A DNA stretch of 5,836 nucleotides, taken from positions 1-5,836 of the forward strand of contig JAAURU010000245.1 in assembly GCA_012032075.1 (NCBI GenBank). The letters are read 5' to 3'. Position numbers and translations under genes: made by a program. This stretch comes from Flavobacterium sp. GTDB taxonomy: Bacteria; Bacteroidota; Bacteroidia; Flavobacteriales; Flavobacteriaceae. Positions within the stretch are counted from its first letter, which is position 1; the number at the start of each line of letters is the position of its first letter. A model generated the notes under the pieces. The model saw only the letters and a list, made by a program, of their open reading frames with translations. It was not told the origin of the DNA and made no database searches. This document shows positions 1-5,836 of this stretch, in pieces.

Positions 1-1
1 T

Positions 2-1204
2 GAATATGGAGCAGATGTAAAACTTACGTTTCCAAGAATTTTCTTTCCTTTTAAAACAACAGGTTTTATAAAAAAAGAAATGTTGCCTAATACCCAAATG
101 AGTTTTGGTTTAACCAATCAAAGAAATATTGGGCTTGATAAAGAAAATTTTACAACAGTAATAAATTACAATTGGATACCAAGAAACGATTCCACTATTC
201 GATTTGATTTACTAAATATTCAATATGTACGAAACTTAAATACCGACAATTACTTTAATATATATAGTTCTTCTTATGACCGATTGAATGATTTAGCTCA
301 AATTTACAATTCAAATGTAGAATATATAGACAATAACAATAATCTAACACTTCCAGGTGCAGTTTCGTTTATTGAAGATGTTGTAAACAATCCAAATCTT
401 GTAAGCAACACCAATGATTTTGAATCCATAAGAAGTATAGGTGAGCGAAGAAAAAGATTAATTGAAAACAATCTTATTGTTTCCTCTGCAATAACATTTA
501 CTAAAAATACCCGAAAAGGCTTTTTAGACAATACTTTTTACAACTTCAAAGCAAAATTAGAAACAGCTGGCAACACCGCTTCTTTATTTGCTAAACCACT
601 TGATGAATCCTTGAGCGAAAACGGAAAAAAAACTCTTTTTGGAGTTGAATACGCACAATATGTAAAAGGAGAGTTTGATTTAATTAAGCACTGGGATTTA
701 GGAAAAAAACATATAATTGCTTTTCGCACCTTTGCAGGATTAGCAGTTCCTTATGGTAATGCTAATTCTATTCCTTTTTTACGAAGTTATTTTGCAGGAG
801 GATCAAATGACAATAGAGGTTGGCAAGCGTATAGCTTAGGTCCAGGAAGTAGCGGAGGAATTAATGATTTTAACGAAGCCAACTTAAAAATTGCAGGAAG
901 TTTTGAATATCGTTTTAATCTTTTTGGCAAACTAAATGGAGCTTTATTTGCAGATGCAGGAAACATTTGGAACATATTCGATAACGTACAAGATAAATCA
1001 TACACTTTTAATGGTATAAAATCATTAGAAGATATAGCATTAGGAACTGGAATTGGATTTCGATACGATTTTGACTTCTTTGTTTTTAGAATTGATTTAG
1101 GTTATAAAACCTACAATCCAGCAAAGGAAAAAAGTGAAAGATGGTTTAGAGATATCAATTTTAGTCGAACTGTCTTAAATTTTGGTATTAATTACCCTTT
1201 CTAA
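2..1204 (+). CDS. BamA/TamA-family outer membrane beta-barrel protein, C-terminal part (5' end outside window)
   Basis: The frame is open from the first bases of the window, so this is the last 400 residues of a longer protein; the ATG at position 80 is internal, not the true start. What is seen: alternating polar/hydrophobic beta-strand sequence throughout, the Omp85 loop-6 signature with RGW at 815-823 inside a FAGGSNDNRGW...LGPG context, a DAGNIWN strand near 952-975, and a terminal strand ending in phenylalanine (NFGINYPF), the usual signal for barrel assembly. Omp85 proteins sit in the outer membrane and insert or translocate other envelope proteins. The N-terminal POTRA domains would lie upstream and are not visible. 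The RGW form and the position directly before fbaA suggest a TamA-like member (TamL of Bacteroidota) rather than the main BamA, but that is inference. Family assignment is firm; the subfamily is not. It ends 46 bp before fbaA. Confidence 0.9.
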   Translation, partial: EYGADVKLTFPRIFFPFKTTGFIKKEMLPNTQMSFGLTNQRNIGLDKENFTTVINYNWIPRNDSTIRFDLLNIQYVRNLNTDNYFNIYSSSYDRLNDLAQIYNSNVEYIDNNNNLTLPGAVSFIEDVVNNPNLVSNTNDFESIRSIGERRKRLIENNLIVSSAITFTKNTRKGFLDNTFYNFKAKLETAGNTASLFAKPLDESLSENGKKTLFGVEYAQYVKGEFDLIKHWDLGKKHIIAFRTFAGLAVPYGNANSIPFLRSYFAGGSNDNRGWQAYSLGPGSSGGINDFNEANLKIAGSFEYRFNLFGKLNGALFADAGNIWNIFDNVQDKSYTFNGIKSLEDIALGTGIGFRYDFDFFVFRIDLGYKTYNPAKEKSERWFRDINFSRTVLNFGINYPF

Positions 1205-1217
1205 TTTTTTAAATTAT

Positions 1218-1225
1218 TATTTTTG
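1218..1225 (+). promoter_or_regulatory. Putative Bacteroidota -7 promoter element for fbaA
   Basis: TATTTTTG matches the TAnnTTTG consensus of the Bacteroidota primary sigma factor exactly. It lies 25 bp before the fbaA ATG, so a transcript would have a short A-rich leader. No good TTTG -33 element is seen at the expected spacing; the nearest TTTG (1181-1184) is too far upstream. In such A+T-rich DNA a chance match is possible. Confidence 0.45.
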
Positions 1226-1250
1226 TAAACTATTAAACAAAAACTAAACT

Positions 1251-2318
1251 ATGAGTCATTCAATTAAACCTGGTGTCGCAACCGGAGACCAAGTACAAGA
1301 AATATTCAAATATGCAAAAGAAAAAGGATTTGCATTGCCAGCAGTAAATGTAACTGGATCAAGTACTATAAATGGAGTTTTAGAAACCGCTGCAAAATTA
1401 AAAGCTCCCGTAATTATTCAATTTTCTAATGGTGGAGCACAATTTAATGCTGGAAAAGGTTTATCAAATGAAAATCAAAAGGCAGCTATTGCTGGTGGAG
1501 TTGCAGGTGCAAACATATTCATGAATTAGCAGAAGCTTATGGAGCAACTGTTATTTTACATACTGATCATTGTGCAAAAACTTATTGCCTTGGATCGATG
1601 GTTTATTAGATGCTTCTGAAAAGCATTTTGCTGAAACAGGAAAACCTCTCTATAGTTCTCACATGATTGATTTATCGGAAGAACCTATTGAAGAAAATAT
1701 CGAAATCTGTAAAGAATACCTTAAGCGAATGAGCAAAATGGGTATGACCTTAGAAATTGAATTAGGAATTACTGGTGGTGAGGAAGATGGTGTAGATAAT
1801 TCTGATGTAGATAGTTCAAAATTATATACCCAACCAGAAGAAGTAGCTTATGCTTATGAAGAATTAATGAAAGTAAGCCCAAAATTCACAATTGCTGCTG
1901 CTTTTGGAAATGTACATGGTGTTTATAAACCTGGAAATGTAAAATTAACTCCAAAAATTTTGAAAAACTCTCAAGAGTATGTGCAAAAGAAATTTAACAC
2001 TGGAGCAAATCCTGTTGATTTTGTTTTCCATGGAGGAAGTGGATCTACAATAGAAGAAATTAGAGAAGGGATTTCTTATGGTGTAATTAAAATGAATATT
2101 GATACCGATTTACAATTTGCTTTCACTGAAGGTATTCGTGATTATATGGTAAATAATATTAATTATCTAAAAACACAAATAGGTAGCCCTGATGGAGCAG
2201 ATAGCCCAAATAAAAAATACTACGATCCAAGAAAATGGATACGTGAAGGTGAAGTAACTTTCAATACTAGATTAGCACAAGCATTTTGCTGATTTTAAAT
2301 AATGTAAATACTTTATAA
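1251..2318 (+). CDS. fbaA: Class II fructose-1,6-bisphosphate aldolase, frame broken by four one-base indels
   Basis: This zinc enzyme interconverts fructose 1,6-bisphosphate with glyceraldehyde 3-phosphate and dihydroxyacetone phosphate in cytoplasmic glycolysis/gluconeogenesis. As given, the gene reads as an N-terminal piece (1251-1529) and a main piece (about 1570-2292) in different frames. The homology continues through all three frames. One A is missing at the A run 1511-1513 and one at 1576-1580; one extra T is present in 2284-2287 and one in 2292-2295. Correcting all four restores frame and gives 355 residues ending ADLNNVNTL at a TAA (2316-2318), the expected family length. In corrected numbering the key residues are present: catalytic D106 and zinc ligand H107 (HTDHCAK), E171 (EIELGITGG), H223 (NVHGVYKPG), H261 (VFHGGSGS) and the phosphate-binding MNIDTD. 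All are offset by 3 from the E. coli FbaA numbering (D109, H110, E174, H226, H264), which supports the reconstruction. Sequencing error is likelier than true decay of a core gene. It probably shares a transcript with accD. Confidence 0.93.
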
Positions 2319-2374
2319 GTACGAGGTACGAGATACGAAATTAAAAGTACAAAGTATTAAAGGTGAAGTTGAAA
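2319..2374 (+). repeat. Degenerate 7-bp repeat array, GTACGAR-like
   Basis: Starting right after the corrected fbaA stop, the sequence falls into heptamers in one register: GTACGAG (2319), GTACGAG (2326), ATACGAA (2333), ATTAAAA (2340), GTACAAA (2347), GTATTAA (2354), AGGTGAA (2361), GTTGAAA (2368). The first three are nearly identical and later units drift. No coding potential is seen. The function is unknown; it may be a decaying intergenic tandem repeat. Confidence 0.6.
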
Positions 2375-2413
2375 TATAAATATAACTGTTTAGAATAAAA
2401 GATAGAATGGAAA

Positions 2414-2441
2414 TTCTAACTTCTAACTTCTAACTTCTAAC
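2414..2441 (+). repeat. Four exact tandem copies of TTCTAAC
   Basis: TTCTAAC occurs at 2414, 2421, 2428 and 2435 with no mismatch, ending 8 bp before the accD ATG. The complement, GTTAGAA, resembles the GTACGAR heptamers of the upstream array, so the two arrays look like related units in opposite orientation. The copies lie in what should be the accD translation-initiation region, so copy-number change could alter its leader; that effect is inference. Confidence 0.85.
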
Positions 2442-2449
2442 TTAGAAAT

Positions 2450-3304
2450 ATGGCTTGGTTTAAAAGAAAAGAAAAAGGAATTCAAACCGCTACAGAAGAT
2501 AAAAAGGATGTGCCAAAAGGATTATGGTATAAATCTCCTACAGGAAAAATAATTGATACGGATGAGTTAGCCAAAAACTTATGGGTAAGTCCAGAAGATG
2601 ATTTTCATGTAAGAATAGGTAGTGCTGAATATTTTGAGATTTTATTTGACAATAATGAATTTAAAGAATTAGATGCAAAAATGACATCTAAAGATCCTCT
2701 TAAATTTGAAGACACAAAAAAGTACAGTAGTCGTTTAAAAGATGCTATAGAAAAAACCAAGTTAAAAGATGCAGTAAGAACTGCGGTGGGAAATTCTAAA
2801 GGAAAAGAAATAGTTGTTTCTTGTATGGATTTCGCTTTTATTGGAGGTTCAATGGGAGCTGTTGTAGGAGAAAAAATTGCAAGAGGAATAGATTATTCGA
2901 TTAAGAATAAAATACCATTTGTAATGATTTCAAAATCTGGTGGTGCAAGAATGATGGAAGCTGCATATTCTTTGATGCAATTAGCAAAAACTTCTGCAAA
3001 ATTAGCACAACTAGCCGATGCAAAAGTGCCTTATATTTCTCTATGTACTGATCCAACTACTGGTGGAACTACAGCTTCTTATGCAATGTTAGGAGATATT
3101 AATATAGGAGAACCAGGAGCGTTAATAGGCTTTGCTGGACCACGTGTTGTAAAAGACACCACAGGTAAAGACTTACCAGACGGATTCCAAACTTCAGAAT
3201 TTTTATTAGAACATGGTTTTCTAGATTTTATTTCACACAGGAAAGAATTAAAAAATAAAATTAACCTCTATATTGATTTAATTTTGAATCAAGAAATTAG
3301 ATAA
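2450..3304 (+). CDS. accD: Acetyl-CoA carboxylase carboxyltransferase subunit beta
   Basis: With AccA, this cytoplasmic subunit transfers the carboxyl group from biotinyl-AccB to acetyl-CoA to give malonyl-CoA, the committed step of fatty-acid synthesis. The 284-residue product is full length. The crotonase-like carboxyltransferase fold is clear from about residue 85 onward: FIGGSMGAVVGEKIARG (130-146), SKSGGARMMEAAYSLMQLAK (161-180), CTDPTTGGTTASYAMLGD (199-216) and EPGALIGFAGPRV (221-233), all close to E. coli AccD. The N-terminal zinc ribbon is altered. Where E. coli has four cysteines (C27, C30, C46, C49), this protein has S29, T31, S48 and D51, and its only cysteines are 125 and 199. I recall the same WYKSPTGKIID stretch from other flavobacterial AccD proteins, so this is probably a lineage trait. 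The ATG at 2450 is chosen because MAWFKR is the standard AccD opening. No promoter match is seen in the 131-bp spacer, so readthrough from fbaA is likely. The gene ends at a terminator. Confidence 0.96.
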   Translation: MAWFKRKEKGIQTATEDKKDVPKGLWYKSPTGKIIDTDELAKNLWVSPEDDFHVRIGSAEYFEILFDNNEFKELDAKMTSKDPLKFEDTKKYSSRLKDAIEKTKLKDAVRTAVGNSKGKEIVVSCMDFAFIGGSMGAVVGEKIARGIDYSIKNKIPFVMISKSGGARMMEAAYSLMQLAKTSAKLAQLADAKVPYISLCTDPTTGGTTASYAMLGDINIGEPGALIGFAGPRVVKDTTGKDLPDGFQTSEFLLEHGFLDFISHRKELKNKINLYIDLILNQEIR

Positions 3305-3340
3305 AAAAATGGCTGTCTTTCAAGTAAGACAGTCATTTTT
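3305..3340. terminator. Bidirectional intrinsic terminator between convergent accD and esterase genes
   Basis: The arms 3305-3319 and 3326-3340 pair over 15 bp with one G-U (3312/3333) around a 6-nt loop (3320-3325). The core GGCTGTCTT/AAGACAGTC is flanked by an A run on the left and a T run on the right, so each strand ends its hairpin in a U tract. It begins at the accD stop codon and lies 26 bp past the esterase stop, which fits termination from both sides. Confidence 0.9.
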
Positions 3341-3365
3341 AATTTTGGTTAGGCTTATTTATATA

Positions 3366-5102
3366 TTATTCTTTAATAATTTTTTGCTCAGAAGTACCTT
3401 TAGCATTTGTTGTTTTTAAGATATAAACTCCTGCTTGCTGAATTTCATTAATTGTAATTGATTTCTCAATAACTTCTTTTTTGAAAACAAGTGTTCCTTT
3501 TATATCATATATTTCAACAGTTGAAGGTTCATCAAAATTTAAAGCTAACGTAAAAGCTTTTGTAAACGGATTAGGATAAACTGTAACTAATTCTTCTAAT
3601 CCATTGTAATTTCTCAAATTCATGGTTGCTTTACAATTGTTTGTATCTACTGCTTCTATCACAATATCATCTTTTGGTAATTCACTTGTAATAGTTCCTG
3701 TTGTAGAAACTTCAATTAAAGCACCATTTTTATCATAAATATTGAACGTTAAAGCATTACCTTCTGGATCTGCAAACACATCATTCAAATTTAAACTTGG
3801 CACTACTGAAATTTCATTTCTTTCTTTAATAATCTTTGGTTCTAAATTAACTACTAATGCTAAATTAATTGGAACTCCTTTTGCTAATTGGCTACTATAA
3901 GCAATAGCATTTATACTTTTTGTAGCTGCAGATTTATCCCATTCTACAGTTATACTTGTATTGTCTTGAGAAAGTAGCTTCCCTCCTTTTACCTCCCATT
4001 CCGTTTGTTTTGAAAAAGAGTTTAAGTTATAAGTAACAGGCCCACATGTACTGCAAATAACTTCATTACCTATAATTCTACTAGCAGATGGAGCTAAAAA
4101 ATAATTGTACAAAAACTCACTTCCTTTGGGAGCAATATCAGTATATAAATTACCCCAAGTAAAATGAACATTGTGACCACGTGAAGTGTAAGAATAAAAA
4201 TTATGTTTTGCATTAACAGAATTAGCTCTATCATTCATAGCATTTCCTCCATAAACAGTTGGCAAATTAAAACCTGGCAACCAATTTAAAGCCGAGAATG
4301 GCTCACCAGAATTATAAGGCACTGTTCCATCATTTGTACTGTGAAAATAAGCCGCAGGAACATCTGTACTAGTCTCAATATAATCAATACTACCTAGAGC
4401 TCCAGCAAAACTAATAGCTCCATTAGCTTTACCGCTTACAGCGCTACCGTTACTATATGTTCTATTATCACCTATTGTATCTAAACCTCCTAAATCGGCT
4501 CTACCAAAATAACTTCTTGTTGAAGCTGGTCTTTCGCTATCTTTATCTAAGTAAATATTATGCAATGCTAAAAAAGCACCAGCACTATGCCCAGAAATAA
4601 AAATTTTATTAGGGTCAACTTTATAAGTTGCAGCATTTTTTCTAAAAAAACGCACTGCAGAACGACCATCTTGAGTAGCTCTATAAACCGCTCTTTTAGA
4701 AAGCTCTTTATCACTTAGATTCATTCCTAATCTATAATCGATAGTAGCCGTTACGAAACCTCTTTTAGCATAAGCTTCACAAAGTTTAATCATGCTACTT
4801 TCAGTTCTGCTTCCATTCACAAAACCACCACCAAAAGCAAAAATAATTACAGGACGATTAGTATTCGTATCACCAACTGGTTGGTAAATGTCCATTTTCA
4901 AAGTAGTAGTTGCTTGTCCATAGCTTTCTTCATTAGCTAATCGATTCCCAAAGATGTTCGTAACCTTAACTGTAGGGATGTTTGTACTAAAAGTTACATT
5001 ACTTGTTTTGTTAACAGATGAAAACACTTCCGATAAGTATCTGTCTTGAGCATTGACGAAAATGCCTTGAAGCATAAGGCAACAAAAAATAATTTTTTTC
5101 AT
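3366..5102 (-). CDS. Secreted alpha/beta-hydrolase (esterase/lipase-like) with T9SS type A sorting domain
   Basis: This 578-residue protein starts with a Sec signal peptide (MKKIIFCCLMLQGIFVNA, cleavage likely before QD at 19). Residues about 65-335 form an alpha/beta-hydrolase domain: oxyanion loop FGGGF (90-94), DYRLG (122-126), nucleophile elbow GHSAG with S173, likely acid D258 in HSTNDGTVPY, and likely base H310 in RGHNVHF. The oxyanion motif has F90 where the HGGGF form of HSL-type esterases has histidine. Residues about 347-418 look like a PKD-like Ig domain (WEVKGGKLL...SITVEWDK) and about 421-495 like a second Ig/cadherin-like module (DVFADPEGNALTF). Residues about 505-578 are a T9SS type A tail (VYPNPF, VEIYDIKG, AGVYILKT, terminal KIIKE). 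The product should cross the inner membrane by Sec and be exported to the surface or medium by T9SS. It probably hydrolyses an ester; the substrate is not evident. It lies 36 bp downstream of the lipoprotein gene on the same strand, so co-transcription is likely. Confidence 0.9.
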   Translation of the reverse strand: MKKIIFCCLMLQGIFVNAQDRYLSEVFSSVNKTSNVTFSTNIPTVKVTNIFGNRLANEESYGQATTTLKMDIYQPVGDTNTNRPVIIFAFGGGFVNGSRTESSMIKLCEAYAKRGFVTATIDYRLGMNLSDKELSKRAVYRATQDGRSAVRFFRKNAATYKVDPNKIFISGHSAGAFLALHNIYLDKDSERPASTRSYFGRADLGGLDTIGDNRTYSNGSAVSGKANGAISFAGALGSIDYIETSTDVPAAYFHSTNDGTVPYNSGEPFSALNWLPGFNLPTVYGGNAMNDRANSVNAKHNFYSYTSRGHNVHFTWGNLYTDIAPKGSEFLYNYFLAPSASRIIGNEVICSTCGPVTYNLNSFSKQTEWEVKGGKLLSQDNTSITVEWDKSAATKSINAIAYSSQLAKGVPINLALVVNLEPKIIKERNEISVVPSLNLNDVFADPEGNALTFNIYDKNGALIEVSTTGTITSELPKDDIVIEAVDTNNCKATMNLRNYNGLEELVTVYPNPFTKAFTLALNFDEPSTVEIYDIKGTLVFKKEVIEKSITINEIQQAGVYILKTTNAKGTSEQKIIKE

Positions 5103-5138
5103 GATTGTAATAGTTTGATTTTTGTTAGTAAAAGGTTG

Positions 5139-5583
5139 TTATTTATTCATTTTTGTATTTAGTTTATTTACTTTTCTTTGGAATTTTGTACTCGAATTAT
5201 AATCTTGCTTTATCTTTTCAAAAAGCGAATCAGAAAGTTTAATGCTTATCATTTTCGCTCTAATCATACTATCGTATTGCTCTTTATCAATGGTTACCAA
5301 ATCTTTAAGTTTATCCAATTCTATTTTTCAGATGGAGTAATAGAATCTAAATTATCAGCAAATTGGTTTTGAAATATTTCAGATAATCTTTCGTAAGAAA
5401 TATTAATTTTTGAGCTATTTTTTCAGCAGCTAAAAGTGGGTTAAAAGGATTATCTAAAATGTAAGAATAAGCTTTTATAAAAGACTTTAAATCTTCATTC
5501 TTATAAGCAGGCATTTTTGCGTTTTGTTTTGGTTTACAACCTAACGCGAAAAAGATTATAATAGCAAAATAAATAGATTTCAT
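5139..5583 (-). CDS. Small putative lipoprotein, frame broken by two one-base losses
   Basis: The start MKSIYFAIIIFFALGC is a lipoprotein signal peptide with a lipobox (ALGC, lipid-modified Cys16). As given, the frame stops after 78 residues at 5347. The continuation is found in the other frames: adding one A (minus strand) at the T run 5407-5411 and one at 5324-5328 gives a continuous 148-residue protein ending LNTKMNK at a stop at 5139-5141. The restored part is charged and probably helical (NISYERLSEIFQNQF, then IELDKLKDLVTIDKEQYDSM and SDSLFEKIKQDYN). I do not recognise the family with confidence. The layout FIKAYSYI ... AEKIAQKINISYERLSEIFQ faintly recalls DUF4168-type proteins, but this is weak. 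The product would be anchored in the inner or outer membrane, facing the periplasm or surface. Its stop is 36 bp before the secreted hydrolase on the same strand, suggesting a two-gene unit. Confidence 0.72.
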
Positions 5584-5611
5584 GAAGTAAGTTTGTTTCT
5601 ACTAAATTATT

Positions 5612-5702
5612 AAAAATAAAATTTTAAACATAATTTTTTATATATATTTTAAAAATAAGTATAATAAATTACGTATATCATAATATAAAAAATAAAATTT
5701 TA
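5612..5702 (+). repeat. 15-bp direct repeat, two copies 76 bp apart
   Basis: AAAAATAAAATTTTA occurs at 5612-5626 and exactly again at 5688-5702; the given span covers both copies and the A/T-rich sequence between. The repeat is low in complexity, so chance is a real explanation. Confidence 0.5.
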
Positions 5703-5714
5703 TATGCATGCATA
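5703..5714. repeat. 12-bp perfect palindrome
   Basis: TATGCATGCATA is its own reverse complement. It stands out because it brings four G/C bases into nearly pure A/T DNA, directly beside the second 15-bp repeat copy and about 120 bp upstream of the lipoprotein start. It could be a binding site for a dimeric regulator; no regulator is visible in the window. Confidence 0.5.
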
Positions 5715-5836
5715 AGGGTTTGTTGAAAATTGAAGGATTAATTTTATTTTTATAACAAGATTTTTTTTATGGTAAAAAATGAATAATTTTTAGGTTTAAA
5801 ACCAATTTTATTTAGTAAGAAAAATATGTTACAGTA

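Larger units (their letters stand above)
5584..5836. other. A+T-rich intergenic region upstream of the lipoprotein-esterase unit
   Basis: No open frame of useful length or recognisable coding sequence is seen on either strand. Positions 5605-5702 are almost pure A/T. The region should hold the promoter of the leftward lipoprotein-esterase unit, but no exact TAnnTTTG is found on the minus strand; the best is a one-mismatch TAATTTAG (minus strand, 5602-5609). An ATG at 5826 near the right edge could start a rightward gene but only 11 bases are visible. Confidence 0.6.

Noticed and set aside
304..1005. Three open frames on the minus strand (304-531, 538-729, 787-1005)
   Set aside because: They lie wholly opposite the Omp85 barrel gene, whose coding sequence is convincing; the translations look like nothing known and have no start context.
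1251..1529. A separate short 92-residue protein followed by a second gene starting with TTG at 1570
   Set aside because: Both pieces are consecutive parts of one class II aldolase and the bases between them encode the missing link in a third frame, so they are one broken gene.
1511..1580. Programmed ribosomal frameshifting in fbaA
   Set aside because: No slippery heptamer with a downstream structure is evident, and four separate shifts would be needed to make the enzyme; programmed frameshifting is not known to me for this family.
2319..2449. CRISPR array in the fbaA-accD spacer
   Set aside because: The repeats are 7 bp in direct tandem without spacers, unlike CRISPR repeats of about 24-40 bp, and no cas genes are nearby.
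5178..5372. 64-residue open frame on the plus strand
   Set aside because: It is antisense to the restored second half of the lipoprotein gene; its translation has no recognisable features and it is best explained as a shadow.
5793..5803. Inverted repeat GGTTT-A-AAACC as an operator or terminator
   Set aside because: The arms are only 5 bp and A/T-rich, with no U tract suited to a terminator; chance is sufficient.
5826..5836. Possible start of a rightward gene (ATG TTA CAG) with a near-consensus TAGGTTTA at 5791-5798
   Set aside because: Only 11 bases are visible and the promoter-like match has one mismatch in very A/T-rich DNA, too little to call a gene.

Overview
The window looks like a piece of chromosome from a member of the Flavobacteriaceae (Bacteroidota). 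The DNA is strongly A+T-rich. No Shine-Dalgarno sequences stand out ahead of the starts. A promoter element of the Bacteroidota type (TAnnTTTG) sits in front of fbaA. One protein carries a type IX secretion (T9SS) C-terminal sorting domain. AccD has the cysteine-free N-terminus that I associate with flavobacteria. The genus cannot be fixed from this stretch.

Layout. Positions 1-1204 (+) hold the C-terminal half of a BamA/TamA-type outer-membrane beta-barrel protein whose start lies outside the window. Next comes fbaA (+, 1251-2318), class II fructose-1,6-bisphosphate aldolase. Its reading frame is broken by two one-base losses and two one-base gains in A and T runs; undoing them gives a complete 355-residue enzyme. 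A 131-bp spacer rich in 7-bp repeats leads to accD (+, 2450-3304), the carboxyltransferase beta subunit of acetyl-CoA carboxylase. A strong bidirectional terminator hairpin (3305-3340) separates this rightward group from a convergent leftward pair. That pair is a small lipoprotein gene (5139-5583, -, also with two one-base losses) followed 36 bp downstream by a secreted alpha/beta-hydrolase (3366-5102, -) with a T9SS tail. The right end (5584-5836) is a very A+T-rich intergenic region with a 12-bp palindrome and a 15-bp direct repeat, and no recognisable gene.

How the parts fit. The left half is core housekeeping: outer-membrane biogenesis, glycolysis/gluconeogenesis, and fatty-acid synthesis. 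The right half is an accessory envelope/secretion unit: a putative lipoprotein and an exported esterase-like enzyme, probably transcribed together. I see no mobile element, CRISPR array, tRNA or rRNA. I also see no strong candidate for a wholly new system. The points most worth checking are the cluster of homopolymer indels, the heptamer repeats before accD, the zinc-ribbon-less AccD, and the lipoprotein-esterase pair.
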